64,000 nucleotides of DNA from Bacteroides sp. (GCA_023662825.1 JAMPIH010000003.1:1-64000), one strand, 5' to 3'. Numbered from the stretch's first letter, positions 27,494-38,321 are shown. The notes: generated by a model not told the origin, from the letters alone. Numbers and translations are program-made.

Positions 27494-30400
27494 TTACAGA
27501 ACCGTCAGTTTACCGAACGAAGTTCCTTCCGGGGTCTGCACTTCCATAAAGTACATGCCTGCGGGCAATTCGGGCAGACGGAGCGTCTGTTTCGGCTGAT
27601 TCAGCCTTCCGGTTTCCCATACGGCACGACCGTAGGTGTTGTAGAAGCGAATCGTGTAGTCCTGCGCGGTTTCCACGTCCACGTGGATTTCGGAGCCTGA
27701 ACGCACCGGGTTGGGATAAACCGACACGGATTTTTCCGCTTTTTCGGTCTTCTCCGAAGCCACATTCTCTACCTTGAACGAATAGAGCGATTTGGCCGAA
27801 GTTCCGGAAGCGTAAACGGCTTCCACGCCGGCTTCGTAAGTACGGCCCGATTCAAGGCTTTTGAAAACGTATTCGGCTTCGGTGGTCGTTCCGGACAGCT
27901 TGCCGTCCAAGTAAACGTTATAGCTCTTGGCGCGGCCGGTCTCGGCCTTGGCCTCTGTGGCAGGTCCGATATAGATATCGTCCAACAGCAGGAAGAATGT
28001 GTTGGCCTGCGTATAATGGAAGGCCACGTAGATGTTCTTGCCCCGGTAGGCCGACAGATCCACCACGTATTCCGTCCATTCTACGGGGATTCCGTTTATC
28101 TGGCGTACCGGATTGAACGACCCGATGCCGGCATCCGTTTCCGAAACCAATACCGAAACGCTTTCCAGTCCGTACACGTTCGAATAGCTCTTGGCGAAGA
28201 AGCGCAACTGGCAGTTGTCGCGGATGTTCTGCACGGGCGAAATCAACCAATCGTCGGGCGTGCCCATGTCGGTGGAGAAGAACACCACTTCCTTATCGCC
28301 CGAATGGGGACGCACGTTGGCATCGTTAGACGTGGAGGGCGTGGTGGCCGAAGGATTGTACACGATAGCCGCCGAAGCCTCGCCCATGCCTGGGAAAGAG
28401 CAATTGGAAACGCCGAAATTCTTCAGTCCGTCGCGGTCGATGTTCTTCCAGTCCCCGATGTCCTGCGTAAAGTCGGCGTAGGATTCGAAACTTTCGTTGA
28501 AGCCGTCCTTCGTGTTCCAGGTGAATGTACCCAGATACGATTCTCCGGACTTAGACAGACTTACGAACAGATTGGCGGGCGCGATGATGCTTTCCACCAG
28601 CTCGATGTCGGTAACCGAGGCCGTCTTATGCGAAATCGTCTGCGAAACCGGATCGAAACCGTTCAGGTTCACCCGGAGCGTGTAGTCGCCGTAACGGAGG
28701 TAGTTCACCGTTACCTTGTTGTCGGCGTCCACGGTATAGACGGTACGGTTTCCGTCTTTATCCGTAAGGCTTACCTGGGCGTCCTGACAGGATTCGTTCG
28801 TGTTGGTCGAAAGGTTCAGTTCCCATTTGCCCGATACTGTCTTGTAGTCGTCGACGGTAACCTGCGCCGTGGTGATTTCGGACTCTCCACCCTTGTACAT
28901 CTGCGAAACGCCCACGGTGTGAACGCCGGGAGCCATATCGGCAAAGGTGTACGAAGTGGTGTTCACGCTCTTTACGAATTCTCCGTCGAGGTAAATGCGG
29001 AACTCGCCGGCCTTAGGCTGGTTCAGCCACTTGCCCGCCGGAACGGAAGCCATCTTGTCTGGCACGGCGCCGATAAAGAAGTCGTCGATCATCAGCATGT
29101 CGCCCGTATTGTCGGAAATGCAGTGGATGGCCACGTAAACCTCTTGTCCGGCAAAAGAAGACATATCACCCGTAAACGTCATCCAGCGTGCTTCGGAAGC
29201 GATGTAGTTTCCATTCGAAACCACCATAAAGTCTTCCGGGTCGGTTCCCGTGGTGGAAACGCAAATCGTAAAGTGTTCGGGCAGCGCGCCTTCCATCAAC
29301 TGACGGAAACTTACCATCAGCATGTCGCCCTTGCGTATCATGCGCTTGGGGGCGATGGCCCAGTCGTCGCTGGGTCCACCCACGGCATTGAAGAGGGCCA
29401 TGTACTTGGCACCCGTAAGCGGGGCGAAGGCGGCGTTGGTGCTGGCCGGCGTGGTGGAATAGGGATTGAACACCATGGCGGCCACAGGTTCGCCCCTGTG
29501 CGGATAAACCGCGTTCCTGACGGCGGCCGTACCCAGGCCGTCGCCGTCGATCAATGTCCAGGGCTCGAATTCGATGGCGAAGTCTTCGTGGTCTTCGAAA
29601 CCGTCGTAGTAGTATTCACCGATATTGTTCCATTCCATCCGGATATCGGCCTTTCCGTTCCCGGTATTGTAAACGGCTTCGGCATTGAGGGCGTAGGGCG
29701 CGATACGGTGTTCCTTCAGCGTGATTTCGATCGTGGCGTCGGAAACGAATTCCAGCAGTTCCTCGTGCGGGAGGAAACCGTCCTTATACACGCCGAACCG
29801 ATAGGTTCCGAAAGAAATATCCTCGAACACCATAACACCCGCACTGCCCACGAATTCATCGTAAACGATTCCGCTGTACTCGTTCATCAGATAGATTTCG
29901 GCTTCGGTGGCCTCATCGCCGTTGTCGGTGGCCACCTTTACGGTAAGCGTGCCGTTTCCGGCAATCTGGCCGATGGTGATGTCTTCGTCGCGGCTGGCGA
30001 CGACTTCGAATTCATCATCGGTGTAAAGCACCGTTTCGCCGCGTTTGACGGTAAGGGTATAGACGGCGGGCAGCAGGTTGTCGAACACGAAGCGGGTGCC
30101 GGAGATGCTGGCCGTTTGCGTGTTCCGGGCATCCGCATTGTCGGTAAGCACCGCCACGGCTCCGTTCAGGTTCTGGCTGGAGGTAACGTTAAGCACCACC
30201 ACGATATTGTCGAGGCGCAAGGTAACGTCGCTCAACGGAACATCCTGCTCCGAAGCGGCCACCGTTACCGTATCCACGCCCTTGCGGTGCGAGAGCGCGG
30301 TAACCGTGCGGACATACTTGCCGGCGATACGCACCGCCATGCGGTAGGTGCCGTCGGTTCCGGTGGTGGCTTCGTATCCAAAGCCGTACAACACATCATG

Positions 30401-33400
30401 CAAACGGACGTCGGCACCCGCCAGCGGCCTGTCGTTGACCGACGACAACACCTTTCCGGCAACATACAGGGGGTCGTTGCCCTTGATGCCCACCCGCAGC
30501 ACCGTATCTCTTTCCAAATCAACGTCAAATGTGGTGTCCTTATAGGCGGGATGCGTCAAGGTGGCATGATACAGGCCGGCCTTGAGGTTTTCGAAAACAA
30601 GGGTGTCCCGGGTGGTTTCGGCATCGCTTTTTTGCGTATAGGTCCTGGTCGATCCGTCGGCCTTCACAACCGCCGTCAAGCCGTTCAGGGGCAGACCTTC
30701 GCCGCCATCCACGGCCACGGAAAGCCTGACCGGATGCGCCGTCATCTCGAGCGTTCCGAGATCCATATCCCCTTCTGCCACCTGAACGGTCTCGGGAGCG
30801 AAGAACAGTCCGTCGGCTTCGACCGTCAGCACATAGTCCATACCCATCCGGCCTATGTTCATGGAAAAGGCACCGTCGCCCGCTGTCCGGGCGCGGTACA
30901 CGACCCCGCCGCCGGCAAGCGACACCGCGGCCTCAGCCACGAGAAGACCGTCCTCATCCACCACCTTGCCCGTTACGATGACGCTGGGCATATCGTAGAT
31001 GAACCTGAGGGTCGGGTACTCCTTGTCGGGGCTTGCGTTTTCCTTTAAGGCGGCCTCCACGGTGCACGCCTCTTCCGGTCTGTCTTTGGCGTAACTCCTG
31101 TGGATGTCCTGTGCGGCGGTGTTCTTCAGGAAGTAATTCTTTTTGTCGTTGCCTTTGTGTTCCACCATAATCACCAGATCCCCGCCATCGTAGACGTACG
31201 GTTCATTCAGAACCACGTCATTCCATTTGAATTCTCCCCGTTCCGTCCTGGACACCGTGCTCTCGGCGTCATACACCAGGGTCAGTCCGTCCGGATCGGT
31301 CCAGCCGGAAGACACCTGCCGGCCGCCTTCCCTCGTTCCCATCCAGACCCGCAACGGCACAACGGCCTCGTTGTCCTGCAAGGTTACCGCGTACGAAAGC
31401 GTCTTTATCTCGCTCCCTTTCCTGATTCCCAGCCGCGCTTCAGGATAAAGGAACTCGCTCAGCGAATATTTGTAGAAACTTTTCCAAAAGCCGGTCGTCG
31501 TGTTTGTGTAAACATCTTCCGTCTGTCCCACCACAATTTCCCCGTAGAATTCGGGACGTACCAGCAGGGAGAAAGGCGCCGAGCCGTTGTTGCTTTCGTC
31601 GGCATCGCCCGCATACACCACCCTGAAGCGGAGGTCCTCCAGCAATCCTTCCTCCATAGGCAGATACACTACACGGACGGTGGCCGTGTCCATATGTTCC
31701 ACGGCGACACCCGGTTGGCTCGCCAGCACCTTGTCGCCCTGCAGGAGTTGCACGGTATAGTCTACGGCGGGGAGAGAACCCAGATTCTGCACATATACCC
31801 CGTATTCCACATCGGCGTATTTGTTGCCGGCCGCCGGACACACGGGAACGCCCACGACACGCAGGTCTCTTTCCGCCACCACGCGTTCAGGCCCCTGTAC
31901 ATAATCCACCCAGGGGGATCCGCTGCCCGCGAACGCCACATACAGTTCCCCTCCTTCGGGAAACTCCACGCAGAAACCCTTCCATCCGAAACCGAGATCC
32001 CGGTAACGACCCAGTTCCTTCCATGTCTTGAGGTCGGCACTGTACAGAACCGCAAGCTCACTGCCCCTCTGCGCCCAGAAAAGCAGCCTGTCGCCGTTTT
32101 TCACGTTCAGCCTGGGGGTAACCAAAGTGTCGGCTTCCGAACCACATTCGGCATAATAACTGCCGTTTTGGGCTCCATATTGCGCCCTTTTCCATCCTTT
32201 GTCCGCCGCACCCCTGCTCCATCCCAGAGGCAGCCATTCGTCACTCTCGAACGATTCGCACAGGCTGCTTCGCGTCCTCACCAGTCCCGCCACCGAAACT
32301 TCATGCGTCCCCCCCTCATAGGAAACCACCACCTTCCCGGCATAAACGCCGGCGAAGTCTTTCCGTTCCATCCTTACCTTGACCGTGGTGTCCGCCTTTG
32401 CCTTTACCGTAAAGGGAGCCTCCACGTCAAGCGAGAACGGGGCCGGAACCGCGATGCCTCTTACATTCAGGGGCGCGATGCCGGTGTTGGAAATCTTCAG
32501 GTCGAGGGTCGCGCTCCCGACATTCAGGGGCAGGGCATCGAAAAAGAGGCTTGCCGAAGAGAAAACCGCCACCGGCAGATAAGGCACCACCTTGGCCGGC
32601 TTTACCGGCGAGGTCTGGTTGGTGGCGTCTTCGTCGCCGGCCAGCACGATGCGGCATTGCAGCGAAGATATGTTGCGGTCGCCCTCGCCCGGTGTCCATG
32701 CCATGGTGTATTCCTTGCTTTCCTTAGCCGCCAGCGCGCCGCCGTTCTTCGTGGCCAGCACCCGGTTCTCCTGGTCAATGAGTTCCAACACCACCGTTTC
32801 TTCGGATGTTCCCCAGTTGGAAACCGTAACGGTAAATTCCGCCTCGCTCCTCTCGTTCAACACATCGGGCGTGGTCCACGAAACGAAGTTCAGGTCGTGC
32901 GCGGGAATCACCGGATCGGGAATCAGGATATGGTCGAGGCTGAACGCCTTTCCGGCAACCGCCAGAAACGAAGCCTCTTGAGAAGTCAAGTCAATTTTTA
33001 CCTCCTGGTAGGTGGTGGTCAGGGTAGGTTTATCCCATTCCACCTCGCTCCATGTCCGCAGGTCGGAAGATTGCAGGATGGAAACGGCCGGTTCACCGAT
33101 GTCCGCTTTCAGGTGCATATACACCGTACCTCTCATCTTCGGAAAAACCAGCGTGTCGGCCGAACTTCCAAATCCAACACACCTTTCCCCATAGTGCGCC
33201 ACATCCGGCCCCCCGTTCTCCCTTACGGAACAGCCGCCGGTACGGTTCCTGAACAAGGGCGGCAGGATTCCGCTTCCTTCAAAGCTTTCCAGAAGCGCCG
33301 TCTGCGGATAAACCATGCCGGAAACATGCATTGTGGCCGTATTGGCGGCAGGGTCGGCGCCGGGAGCGTTAAAGACCACGTCGCCGCTGTAGGTTCCCTG

Positions 33401-34291
33401 TGTTCCTGAAAGGGTAAACGTAAATTCCTTTTCGCCATCCGTGGCGACGGTAACCCCTGCTGGATCGGGCGTAATCGTACCCAGACCCTCCGGTATCGTC
33501 ACGCTGCCGATGGTAAGGGTCTTGGCACCCGGATTGACCACCTTGAAAGCCATCTGCGCCCCCGTTTGGCCGGCACGCTGCCAGCCGAAAGCCAGTTCCC
33601 TGTGCGAAAGCTTGAGCACCGCCTCTTCGGAACGGATTTCGTAGGTAAAGGTGGTGATGGGGCGTATCTTTCCATAACCCTTCTTGCTGTCGGAAATTCT
33701 ATGGAAATCGATGTCGCTGATGTCCTCCGCTTCCAATTCCGAATGATCCGTATTGGCATATATACACTGATTCTTTACCTCATCTCCGCTGGTTCCATTG
33801 TCAAAACTCTCAAAAATCCGGTTTTCATAAATCGGGTCATTCTTTCTGATAATGCTTACTATCAGATTGGAACCTCCATCGTACATATATGGATTGTCTA
33901 ACGGCAACTGAAGCGTTTTGCTGTCGAAGGTTCCCAGATTAATCGTAGCGACCTTTTCCATTCCCGTCGTAGAGATGAACTTTTGTTCAGTAAAGGCCTC
34001 CGACTCAATTTCCCCGATATAAATATCCACTACCGAGAAATTTTTCGTTGCTTTCTCACTCAGGGTATAGGTTAAAGCCGTTATCATATTGCCGCTCAAT
34101 TCCGACAGTTCCTCTCTCGTATAAATAACCTGAGAAATACTGTTCCTATAGAAGAAACCTATCGGACAGGCCTGCAGCGTACCCGGTTCATTGACCCAGG
34201 CGCCACCCACGGTCATTGTTTCCTGCGCCTTACCGATAATCGGCAAGAGCACGAGACACAAAAGCCCGAGGATCTTATATAATCGTTTCAT
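27494..34291 (-). CDS. Giant multidomain T9SS-secreted surface protein (2265 aa)
   Basis: A signal peptide (MKRLYKILGLLCLVLLPIIGKA) is followed by a beta-rich domain (about 25-220) that recurs near 930-1085; both copies share an (N/E)PYxYDGG motif. Choice-of-anchor-J/cleaved-adhesin-type domains begin near 335, 675, 1555 and 1932, each opening with (E/G)SFE or GFED and containing a DDW-x-(I/A)-(S/A)-P motif. CARDB-like segments lie between them. Carboxypeptidase-regulatory-like sandwiches start near 1100 (VTGKVVDEDG) and 1290 (VAGKVLSSVNDRP). The C-terminal T9SS sorting domain covers about 2183-2265 (VSVYPNPVRSGSEI... GMYFMEV). The protein is expected to cross the outer membrane through T9SS and be anchored at the surface. 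No catalytic motif is seen. Adhesion or glycan/protein binding is inferred. Confidence 0.9.
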   Translation of the reverse strand: MKRLYKILGLLCLVLLPIIGKAQETMTVGGAWVNEPGTLQACPIGFFYRNSISQVIYTREELSELSGNMITALTYTLSEKATKNFSVVDIYIGEIESEAFTEQKFISTTGMEKVATINLGTFDSKTLQLPLDNPYMYDGGSNLIVSIIRKNDPIYENRIFESFDNGTSGDEVKNQCIYANTDHSELEAEDISDIDFHRISDSKKGYGKIRPITTFTYEIRSEEAVLKLSHRELAFGWQRAGQTGAQMAFKVVNPGAKTLTIGSVTIPEGLGTITPDPAGVTVATDGEKEFTFTLSGTQGTYSGDVVFNAPGADPAANTATMHVSGMVYPQTALLESFEGSGILPPLFRNRTGGCSVRENGGPDVAHYGERCVGFGSSADTLVFPKMRGTVYMHLKADIGEPAVSILQSSDLRTWSEVEWDKPTLTTTYQEVKIDLTSQEASFLAVAGKAFSLDHILIPDPVIPAHDLNFVSWTTPDVLNERSEAEFTVTVSNWGTSEETVVLELIDQENRVLATKNGGALAAKESKEYTMAWTPGEGDRNISSLQCRIVLAGDEDATNQTSPVKPAKVVPYLPVAVFSSASLFFDALPLNVGSATLDLKISNTGIAPLNVRGIAVPAPFSLDVEAPFTVKAKADTTVKVRMERKDFAGVYAGKVVVSYEGGTHEVSVAGLVRTRSSLCESFESDEWLPLGWSRGAADKGWKRAQYGAQNGSYYAECGSEADTLVTPRLNVKNGDRLLFWAQRGSELAVLYSADLKTWKELGRYRDLGFGWKGFCVEFPEGGELYVAFAGSGSPWVDYVQGPERVVAERDLRVVGVPVCPAAGNKYADVEYGVYVQNLGSLPAVDYTVQLLQGDKVLASQPGVAVEHMDTATVRVVYLPMEEGLLEDLRFRVVYAGDADESNNGSAPFSLLVRPEFYGEIVVGQTEDVYTNTTTGFWKSFYKYSLSEFLYPEARLGIRKGSEIKTLSYAVTLQDNEAVVPLRVWMGTREGGRQVSSGWTDPDGLTLVYDAESTVSRTERGEFKWNDVVLNEPYVYDGGDLVIMVEHKGNDKKNYFLKNTAAQDIHRSYAKDRPEEACTVEAALKENASPDKEYPTLRFIYDMPSVIVTGKVVDEDGLLVAEAAVSLAGGGVVYRARTAGDGAFSMNIGRMGMDYVLTVEADGLFFAPETVQVAEGDMDLGTLEMTAHPVRLSVAVDGGEGLPLNGLTAVVKADGSTRTYTQKSDAETTRDTLVFENLKAGLYHATLTHPAYKDTTFDVDLERDTVLRVGIKGNDPLYVAGKVLSSVNDRPLAGADVRLHDVLYGFGYEATTGTDGTYRMAVRIAGKYVRTVTALSHRKGVDTVTVAASEQDVPLSDVTLRLDNIVVVLNVTSSQNLNGAVAVLTDNADARNTQTASISGTRFVFDNLLPAVYTLTVKRGETVLYTDDEFEVVASRDEDITIGQIAGNGTLTVKVATDNGDEATEAEIYLMNEYSGIVYDEFVGSAGVMVFEDISFGTYRFGVYKDGFLPHEELLEFVSDATIEITLKEHRIAPYALNAEAVYNTGNGKADIRMEWNNIGEYYYDGFEDHEDFAIEFEPWTLIDGDGLGTAAVRNAVYPHRGEPVAAMVFNPYSTTPASTNAAFAPLTGAKYMALFNAVGGPSDDWAIAPKRMIRKGDMLMVSFRQLMEGALPEHFTICVSTTGTDPEDFMVVSNGNYIASEARWMTFTGDMSSFAGQEVYVAIHCISDNTGDMLMIDDFFIGAVPDKMASVPAGKWLNQPKAGEFRIYLDGEFVKSVNTTSYTFADMAPGVHTVGVSQMYKGGESEITTAQVTVDDYKTVSGKWELNLSTNTNESCQDAQVSLTDKDGNRTVYTVDADNKVTVNYLRYGDYTLRVNLNGFDPVSQTISHKTASVTDIELVESIIAPANLFVSLSKSGESYLGTFTWNTKDGFNESFESYADFTQDIGDWKNIDRDGLKNFGVSNCSFPGMGEASAAIVYNPSATTPSTSNDANVRPHSGDKEVVFFSTDMGTPDDWLISPVQNIRDNCQLRFFAKSYSNVYGLESVSVLVSETDAGIGSFNPVRQINGIPVEWTEYVVDLSAYRGKNIYVAFHYTQANTFFLLLDDIYIGPATEAKAETGRAKSYNVYLDGKLSGTTTEAEYVFKSLESGRTYEAGVEAVYASGTSAKSLYSFKVENVASEKTEKAEKSVSVYPNPVRSGSEIHVDVETAQDYTIRFYNTYGRAVWETGRLNQPKQTLRLPELPAGMYFMEVQTPEGTSFGKLTVL

Positions 34292-34330
34292 GTTGATTGT
34301 GTTTAAGTAAAGGGTTGAATGAATAAAGCA

Positions 34331-34360
34331 AAGGAGGGGCTGCTTGCGTAACCCCTCCTT
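34331..34360 (-). terminator. Terminator between the two tandem T9SS genes
   Basis: AAGGAGGGG (34331-34339) pairs with CCCCTCCTT (34352-34360), 9 bp with a 12-base loop. On the minus strand it lies 29 bases past the stop of the 1228-residue gene and is followed by TGCTTTATTC. The downstream giant gene may therefore need its own promoter, which I could not identify. Confidence 0.7.
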
Positions 34361-34388
34361 CCTTCTGATTTAAAATGTCGGTGAACGG

Positions 34389-37300
34389 TTAGTATTTCAC
34401 CACGCGGAAATTCATCACCTGGGTCGAGGTGCGAACCTGCATGATGTAGAGACCCGCGTTCATCGAACGCATGTCGACGCTCTTCAGGTTCATGCCCTTG
34501 GCGGCGATACGTCCGTCTGTGCCCACCAGAATCACCTGATAGCTGTCGGCATCCACATCGATGTTCAGAACGTCCTTTACGGGATTGGGATAAAGCGCCA
34601 CCTTGCTCTGTGCGGCTTCTTCGTTGCCCACGCCCGGTTTTACGTTAAAGATAACTTCCTGACTGTTGGAAAGGACGTTGTCGCTGGCCGTAATCACGAA
34701 CATCACCTCGCCGGTCTGGGTGGGCACGCCGCGAACGGTTCCGCCGTCGGTTCCGTTGAGTTCCAGCGTCAACCAACCGGGCAGACCCTTGGTGGTAAAG
34801 GTAATCTTATCCCCGTCGGGGTCGATGGCACGGAACGTATAAGAGAATTCCTGACCCTCGGTGGCTTCGGAGGGCGGCGTGGTGAGGAAGCGGGGAGCCT
34901 GGTTTTCGGCCGGGGCTCCGAAACCGAAGTTCTCGAACCACAGGTCGTCCATGAACAGCGCGAAACCGTCCTGATTCGCCGTATGGCGGACGGCCACGTA
35001 AATCTTCTTGCCGGCGTAATCGGAAAGATCCACACTGAACTCGGTGAACCCGCCGGTGGGCGAGTAGGGAATCTTCACGTCGGTGAATCCCTTGAGCGGG
35101 GTGAAGCTGCCGGTGCTGTTGTCGGTTTCGCTCACAAGGACGGTGAGCCTGTGAAGTTCGTATTCTTTCTCATCGCCGTAGGACTTGGCGTAGAAACGGA
35201 ACTTGGACTGGGCGGTGGCCGTCATCGGGTCGGAAATCAGCCAGTCGTCGGACACGGCCGAGTTGTCGCTGCTGGATGACGGACATGCGGCATACAGGCA
35301 CTGGATTCCCGAAACGGGACTTACGCTGCGCCATCCTGCCTTTTCCACGTTCATCACCATCCACGCGAAGGAAGACCCTCTGCCGGGATATTCAATCCAT
35401 CCCGGCTCGCAGGTGGCCCTGCCGTCCACGTCCACGGTGGTAAAGTTCCTGATGGTGTTGGTGGCGAAGGCCTCGTCCTGCTCGAAGGTAAAGCAGCGGT
35501 TGTTGGAATCCAGCGCGTGTCCTCCGGCCGGCTGTCTGGCAACCAGCCCGTTCTCGAACTCGATGCGCATGGTGTCGGTGAACACGCCGGCATCCGTGGC
35601 GGTGAAGAATATGCTGTATGGCTTGGTCCTGTCGATCTTGACCTCATCGCCCGGGGCAATGTCGGTCGTGAAATTTCCGCTGGCGAAGGAGACAGACTTC
35701 ACCTTGAGGTCCACCGCGCCGTCGTTGAGGAAATACAGGTTCCGGGACGATACCGTCTGCCGGTAATTCACCACGCCGGCATCGAATCCGCCCTGACTGA
35801 AGATGACCTGTCCGTTGGAGGAGTACTCGCCGATGAACACGTTGTCCAAGGCCGATCCTTTCGATCGGGAATAATTCACGCAGGAATACCGCCAGCGCAT
35901 GTACACCGTCTTCCCGGCGTAATCGGTCAGGGCATACTTGCAGCGATGCCAGTAATACCTGCCTTCTTCATCGGGTTCGTCGCTCACGAACGAGACGACC
36001 TTCCATTCGTTTTCGTCGGTGGATATTTCAAAATAGACGGTGTCCGCACCGTGGCGCTTGGCATCCGCGCCTCCTTTCATCGGGCCGTCGGGCACGCTGA
36101 GGTTCACCGGATAGGCGTTGCCCCACACGAACGATACCTGCATGGCCGGTTCGGAGGGAATCCGCACCGGAGGCATGGAAAGGATGGACAGCCCATTGCT
36201 GGAAGAAGAGACCGCCGAATGGTCACCTTCGTAGGGACTGATACTTCCCTGCGTCCACTTGTTGCCGCTTGTCCTCCAGCCCTGCGGCGGGAAGGCTTCC
36301 CCTTCGAAACCTTCACTGTAGGGGAATCCTTGGACGGAAGGATCGGCCATGGTGGAGAAGGTCCAGGTGGGGATCGGGGCGGCCTGCCCGGCCGCGTTCA
36401 CGGGAATCACCTGCCAGTAATAGGTTTTTCCGTAGTCAAGACCGGAAATGGTTTTGGTGCATTCGGTCAATTCGGTATCCAACACATCGGTAAGTTTGTC
36501 GGAGGCCGTACCTACCCTTATCTTGTAGGAAGTGGCGTGCAACACAGGATCCCAGGAGAGAACGAGGTTGTTCACGTATATGCCTTCCGCCTTGTCGGCG
36601 GGGCTGGGATTGGTCGCGGCGCCGGGAACGGCATCGGAACCGTACAGGGGAGGAAGCACCACGTTGTCGAGACGCCAGGAGGAAACCTCGCTGTCGCTGG
36701 TCAGTCCCTCCGTCTTTACAACGAAACGCACATACGCGTTGTCGGAACGGGAGCCGAGCATGATTTTATTACGCTGCCAGGACGATTCATCGGAAGGGGT
36801 GGTCGTGAAAACGGTCTTCCAGGTCTTGCCGCCGTCCTCCGAAAACTCGACCACATCCGCGTTATCGTTGCCGGTCTGCTCCGTGGCCATGAGGTCTGCC
36901 CAATCGAAAACGATGTAATGCTCCGTAGATCCTTTCGACAGATCCAGACGGGGAGACTGCAGCACCATGTTGTCGGACAGCATGGTTGGAACAGCGCAGG
37001 CCGCGCCCGAAGCCGCCATTTCCGGCAGACGTTTCCAGCCTTGTCCCGTCCAGCCCGCCGGCGGGAAGAAATCGCCCTCGAAACTTTCTACCGTATAACC
37101 TGAAGGGGGAATGGTCTTGATTCCGTCCAATTCCACCGAGACGCTCCCTCCGTTGGTCTCGAAAGTCGCGGTGGCTCGGCGGCCTCCGTCTTTCGTAGGT
37201 GTGTAAACCACGCTGAAAGCGACCGCTTCGTCACGGAGCAGACGCACCTCCGAGAAATCGCCGGGAATGCGGAAATCGGTGCCGTCAAGCCCTTTGACCG

Positions 37301-38075
37301 AATTTATCCTGAGCGTGTCGATTCCCGCGTTGGTCAGCCTGAACTCGGGTCCGGAAGAAACCGAAAGGTTCAGGTATGATTCGGGGAAAGTATAGGTGGC
37401 GGGCGTCAGCCGGGCAACGGGTCCCGTAAGCGGAGACCACTTCTCGACCGAGACGTTGTCCACCTTGAAAAGGTTGCCCTCCCCTTTCCGGAAGTTCCTG
37501 TACAGCCACGCAATCCTTATGCTCTTTCCCTTGTATTTGGTCAGGTCGAGGTCGGCCCGCCGTTCGCCGAAACTTTCCCAAGGCCAGGGCGTTCCGCTGT
37601 TGGTCATGATGCGGGGATCCAGAAGATGCCACAGCGTATCCCAGGTGATGCCCTTGTTGGAGCTTACCAACACCCATGTGTTGTAACTCTCCTTTTCGTA
37701 GGCCTCCTTGTGTGCCTGCCAAAGGAAAGAAAGCTTGCAGGAATCCTCCGCCGGAAGATCGATGTCGGGCGTAATCAACCATTCGGTTTTCGGTTTTTCC
37801 GGATAGTCGTTGTCCGTCTGAATGGTTTTCGTGTCGATGTAGGGAGTGCGCAACCCGCCGCCAAGTGTGGGATAATCATCATCGTAGGAGAAAATCTGCC
37901 AGTGGAAATATATGGAGTCTCCATGGTCTTCGATTACCTGCCAATCCTCAGGCGGAAACGCGTTGCCCTCAAAGTCTTCGTAGAAGACCCTGTTTGTCTG
38001 TGCCTTAAGCGTGCAAACACCCAAGGCGACCATCAGGAAAATCAAGACTTTCCTGAATAGATAAGTGTTTTTCAT
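34389..38075 (-). CDS. Multidomain T9SS-secreted surface protein (1228 aa)
   Basis: The signal peptide covers about residues 1-25 (ends TLKAQ). Choice-of-anchor-J-type domains begin near 30 (YEDFEGNAFPPEDW), 330 (ESFEGDFFPPAGW), 585 (SEGFEGEAFPPQGW) and 885. A fibronectin-III-like domain lies near 482-580 (LSWDPVLHATSYKIRVG). A putative-Ig/cadherin-like domain is near 1058-1150 (FRAIDPDGDKITFTTKGLPGWL). The T9SS sorting domain is at about 1155-1228 (VALYPNPVKDVLNIDV, ending FRVVKY). Repeated FPP-x-(D/G)-W motifs show internal duplication. No protease or hydrolase signature is visible. Shared architecture with the adjacent 2265-residue protein suggests paralogy. Confidence 0.9.
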   Translation of the reverse strand: MKNTYLFRKVLIFLMVALGVCTLKAQTNRVFYEDFEGNAFPPEDWQVIEDHGDSIYFHWQIFSYDDDYPTLGGGLRTPYIDTKTIQTDNDYPEKPKTEWLITPDIDLPAEDSCKLSFLWQAHKEAYEKESYNTWVLVSSNKGITWDTLWHLLDPRIMTNSGTPWPWESFGERRADLDLTKYKGKSIRIAWLYRNFRKGEGNLFKVDNVSVEKWSPLTGPVARLTPATYTFPESYLNLSVSSGPEFRLTNAGIDTLRINSVKGLDGTDFRIPGDFSEVRLLRDEAVAFSVVYTPTKDGGRRATATFETNGGSVSVELDGIKTIPPSGYTVESFEGDFFPPAGWTGQGWKRLPEMAASGAACAVPTMLSDNMVLQSPRLDLSKGSTEHYIVFDWADLMATEQTGNDNADVVEFSEDGGKTWKTVFTTTPSDESSWQRNKIMLGSRSDNAYVRFVVKTEGLTSDSEVSSWRLDNVVLPPLYGSDAVPGAATNPSPADKAEGIYVNNLVLSWDPVLHATSYKIRVGTASDKLTDVLDTELTECTKTISGLDYGKTYYWQVIPVNAAGQAAPIPTWTFSTMADPSVQGFPYSEGFEGEAFPPQGWRTSGNKWTQGSISPYEGDHSAVSSSSNGLSILSMPPVRIPSEPAMQVSFVWGNAYPVNLSVPDGPMKGGADAKRHGADTVYFEISTDENEWKVVSFVSDEPDEEGRYYWHRCKYALTDYAGKTVYMRWRYSCVNYSRSKGSALDNVFIGEYSSNGQVIFSQGGFDAGVVNYRQTVSSRNLYFLNDGAVDLKVKSVSFASGNFTTDIAPGDEVKIDRTKPYSIFFTATDAGVFTDTMRIEFENGLVARQPAGGHALDSNNRCFTFEQDEAFATNTIRNFTTVDVDGRATCEPGWIEYPGRGSSFAWMVMNVEKAGWRSVSPVSGIQCLYAACPSSSSDNSAVSDDWLISDPMTATAQSKFRFYAKSYGDEKEYELHRLTVLVSETDNSTGSFTPLKGFTDVKIPYSPTGGFTEFSVDLSDYAGKKIYVAVRHTANQDGFALFMDDLWFENFGFGAPAENQAPRFLTTPPSEATEGQEFSYTFRAIDPDGDKITFTTKGLPGWLTLELNGTDGGTVRGVPTQTGEVMFVITASDNVLSNSQEVIFNVKPGVGNEEAAQSKVALYPNPVKDVLNIDVDADSYQVILVGTDGRIAAKGMNLKSVDMRSMNAGLYIMQVRTSTQVMNFRVVKY

Positions 38076-38321
38076 TCTTGTTTATTTAAATATTGGTTAA
38101 TACTCCTTCCTGATCACCCCTTTTCCTCTCGTTCTTCCGGTCTGTGTAAGGCAAATACAAGAAACTCTTCATATTCCCGGAACACTAAACCGATGCATCA
38201 GAGGAAAATGTTTTGTAAAAATAAAATACAAAATCGAAACAAACAAGCATCAACAAAACATTACCTACAAATCATATGGATATCAACTATTAAAAGCATT
38301 ATCCTCATCGTCCCACTACAA

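Noticed and set aside
28016-31048. 1010-residue plus-strand frame
   Set aside because: Antisense of the giant T9SS gene. It has no signal peptide or domain, and the minus frame is continuous over 2265 codons with a sorting domain.
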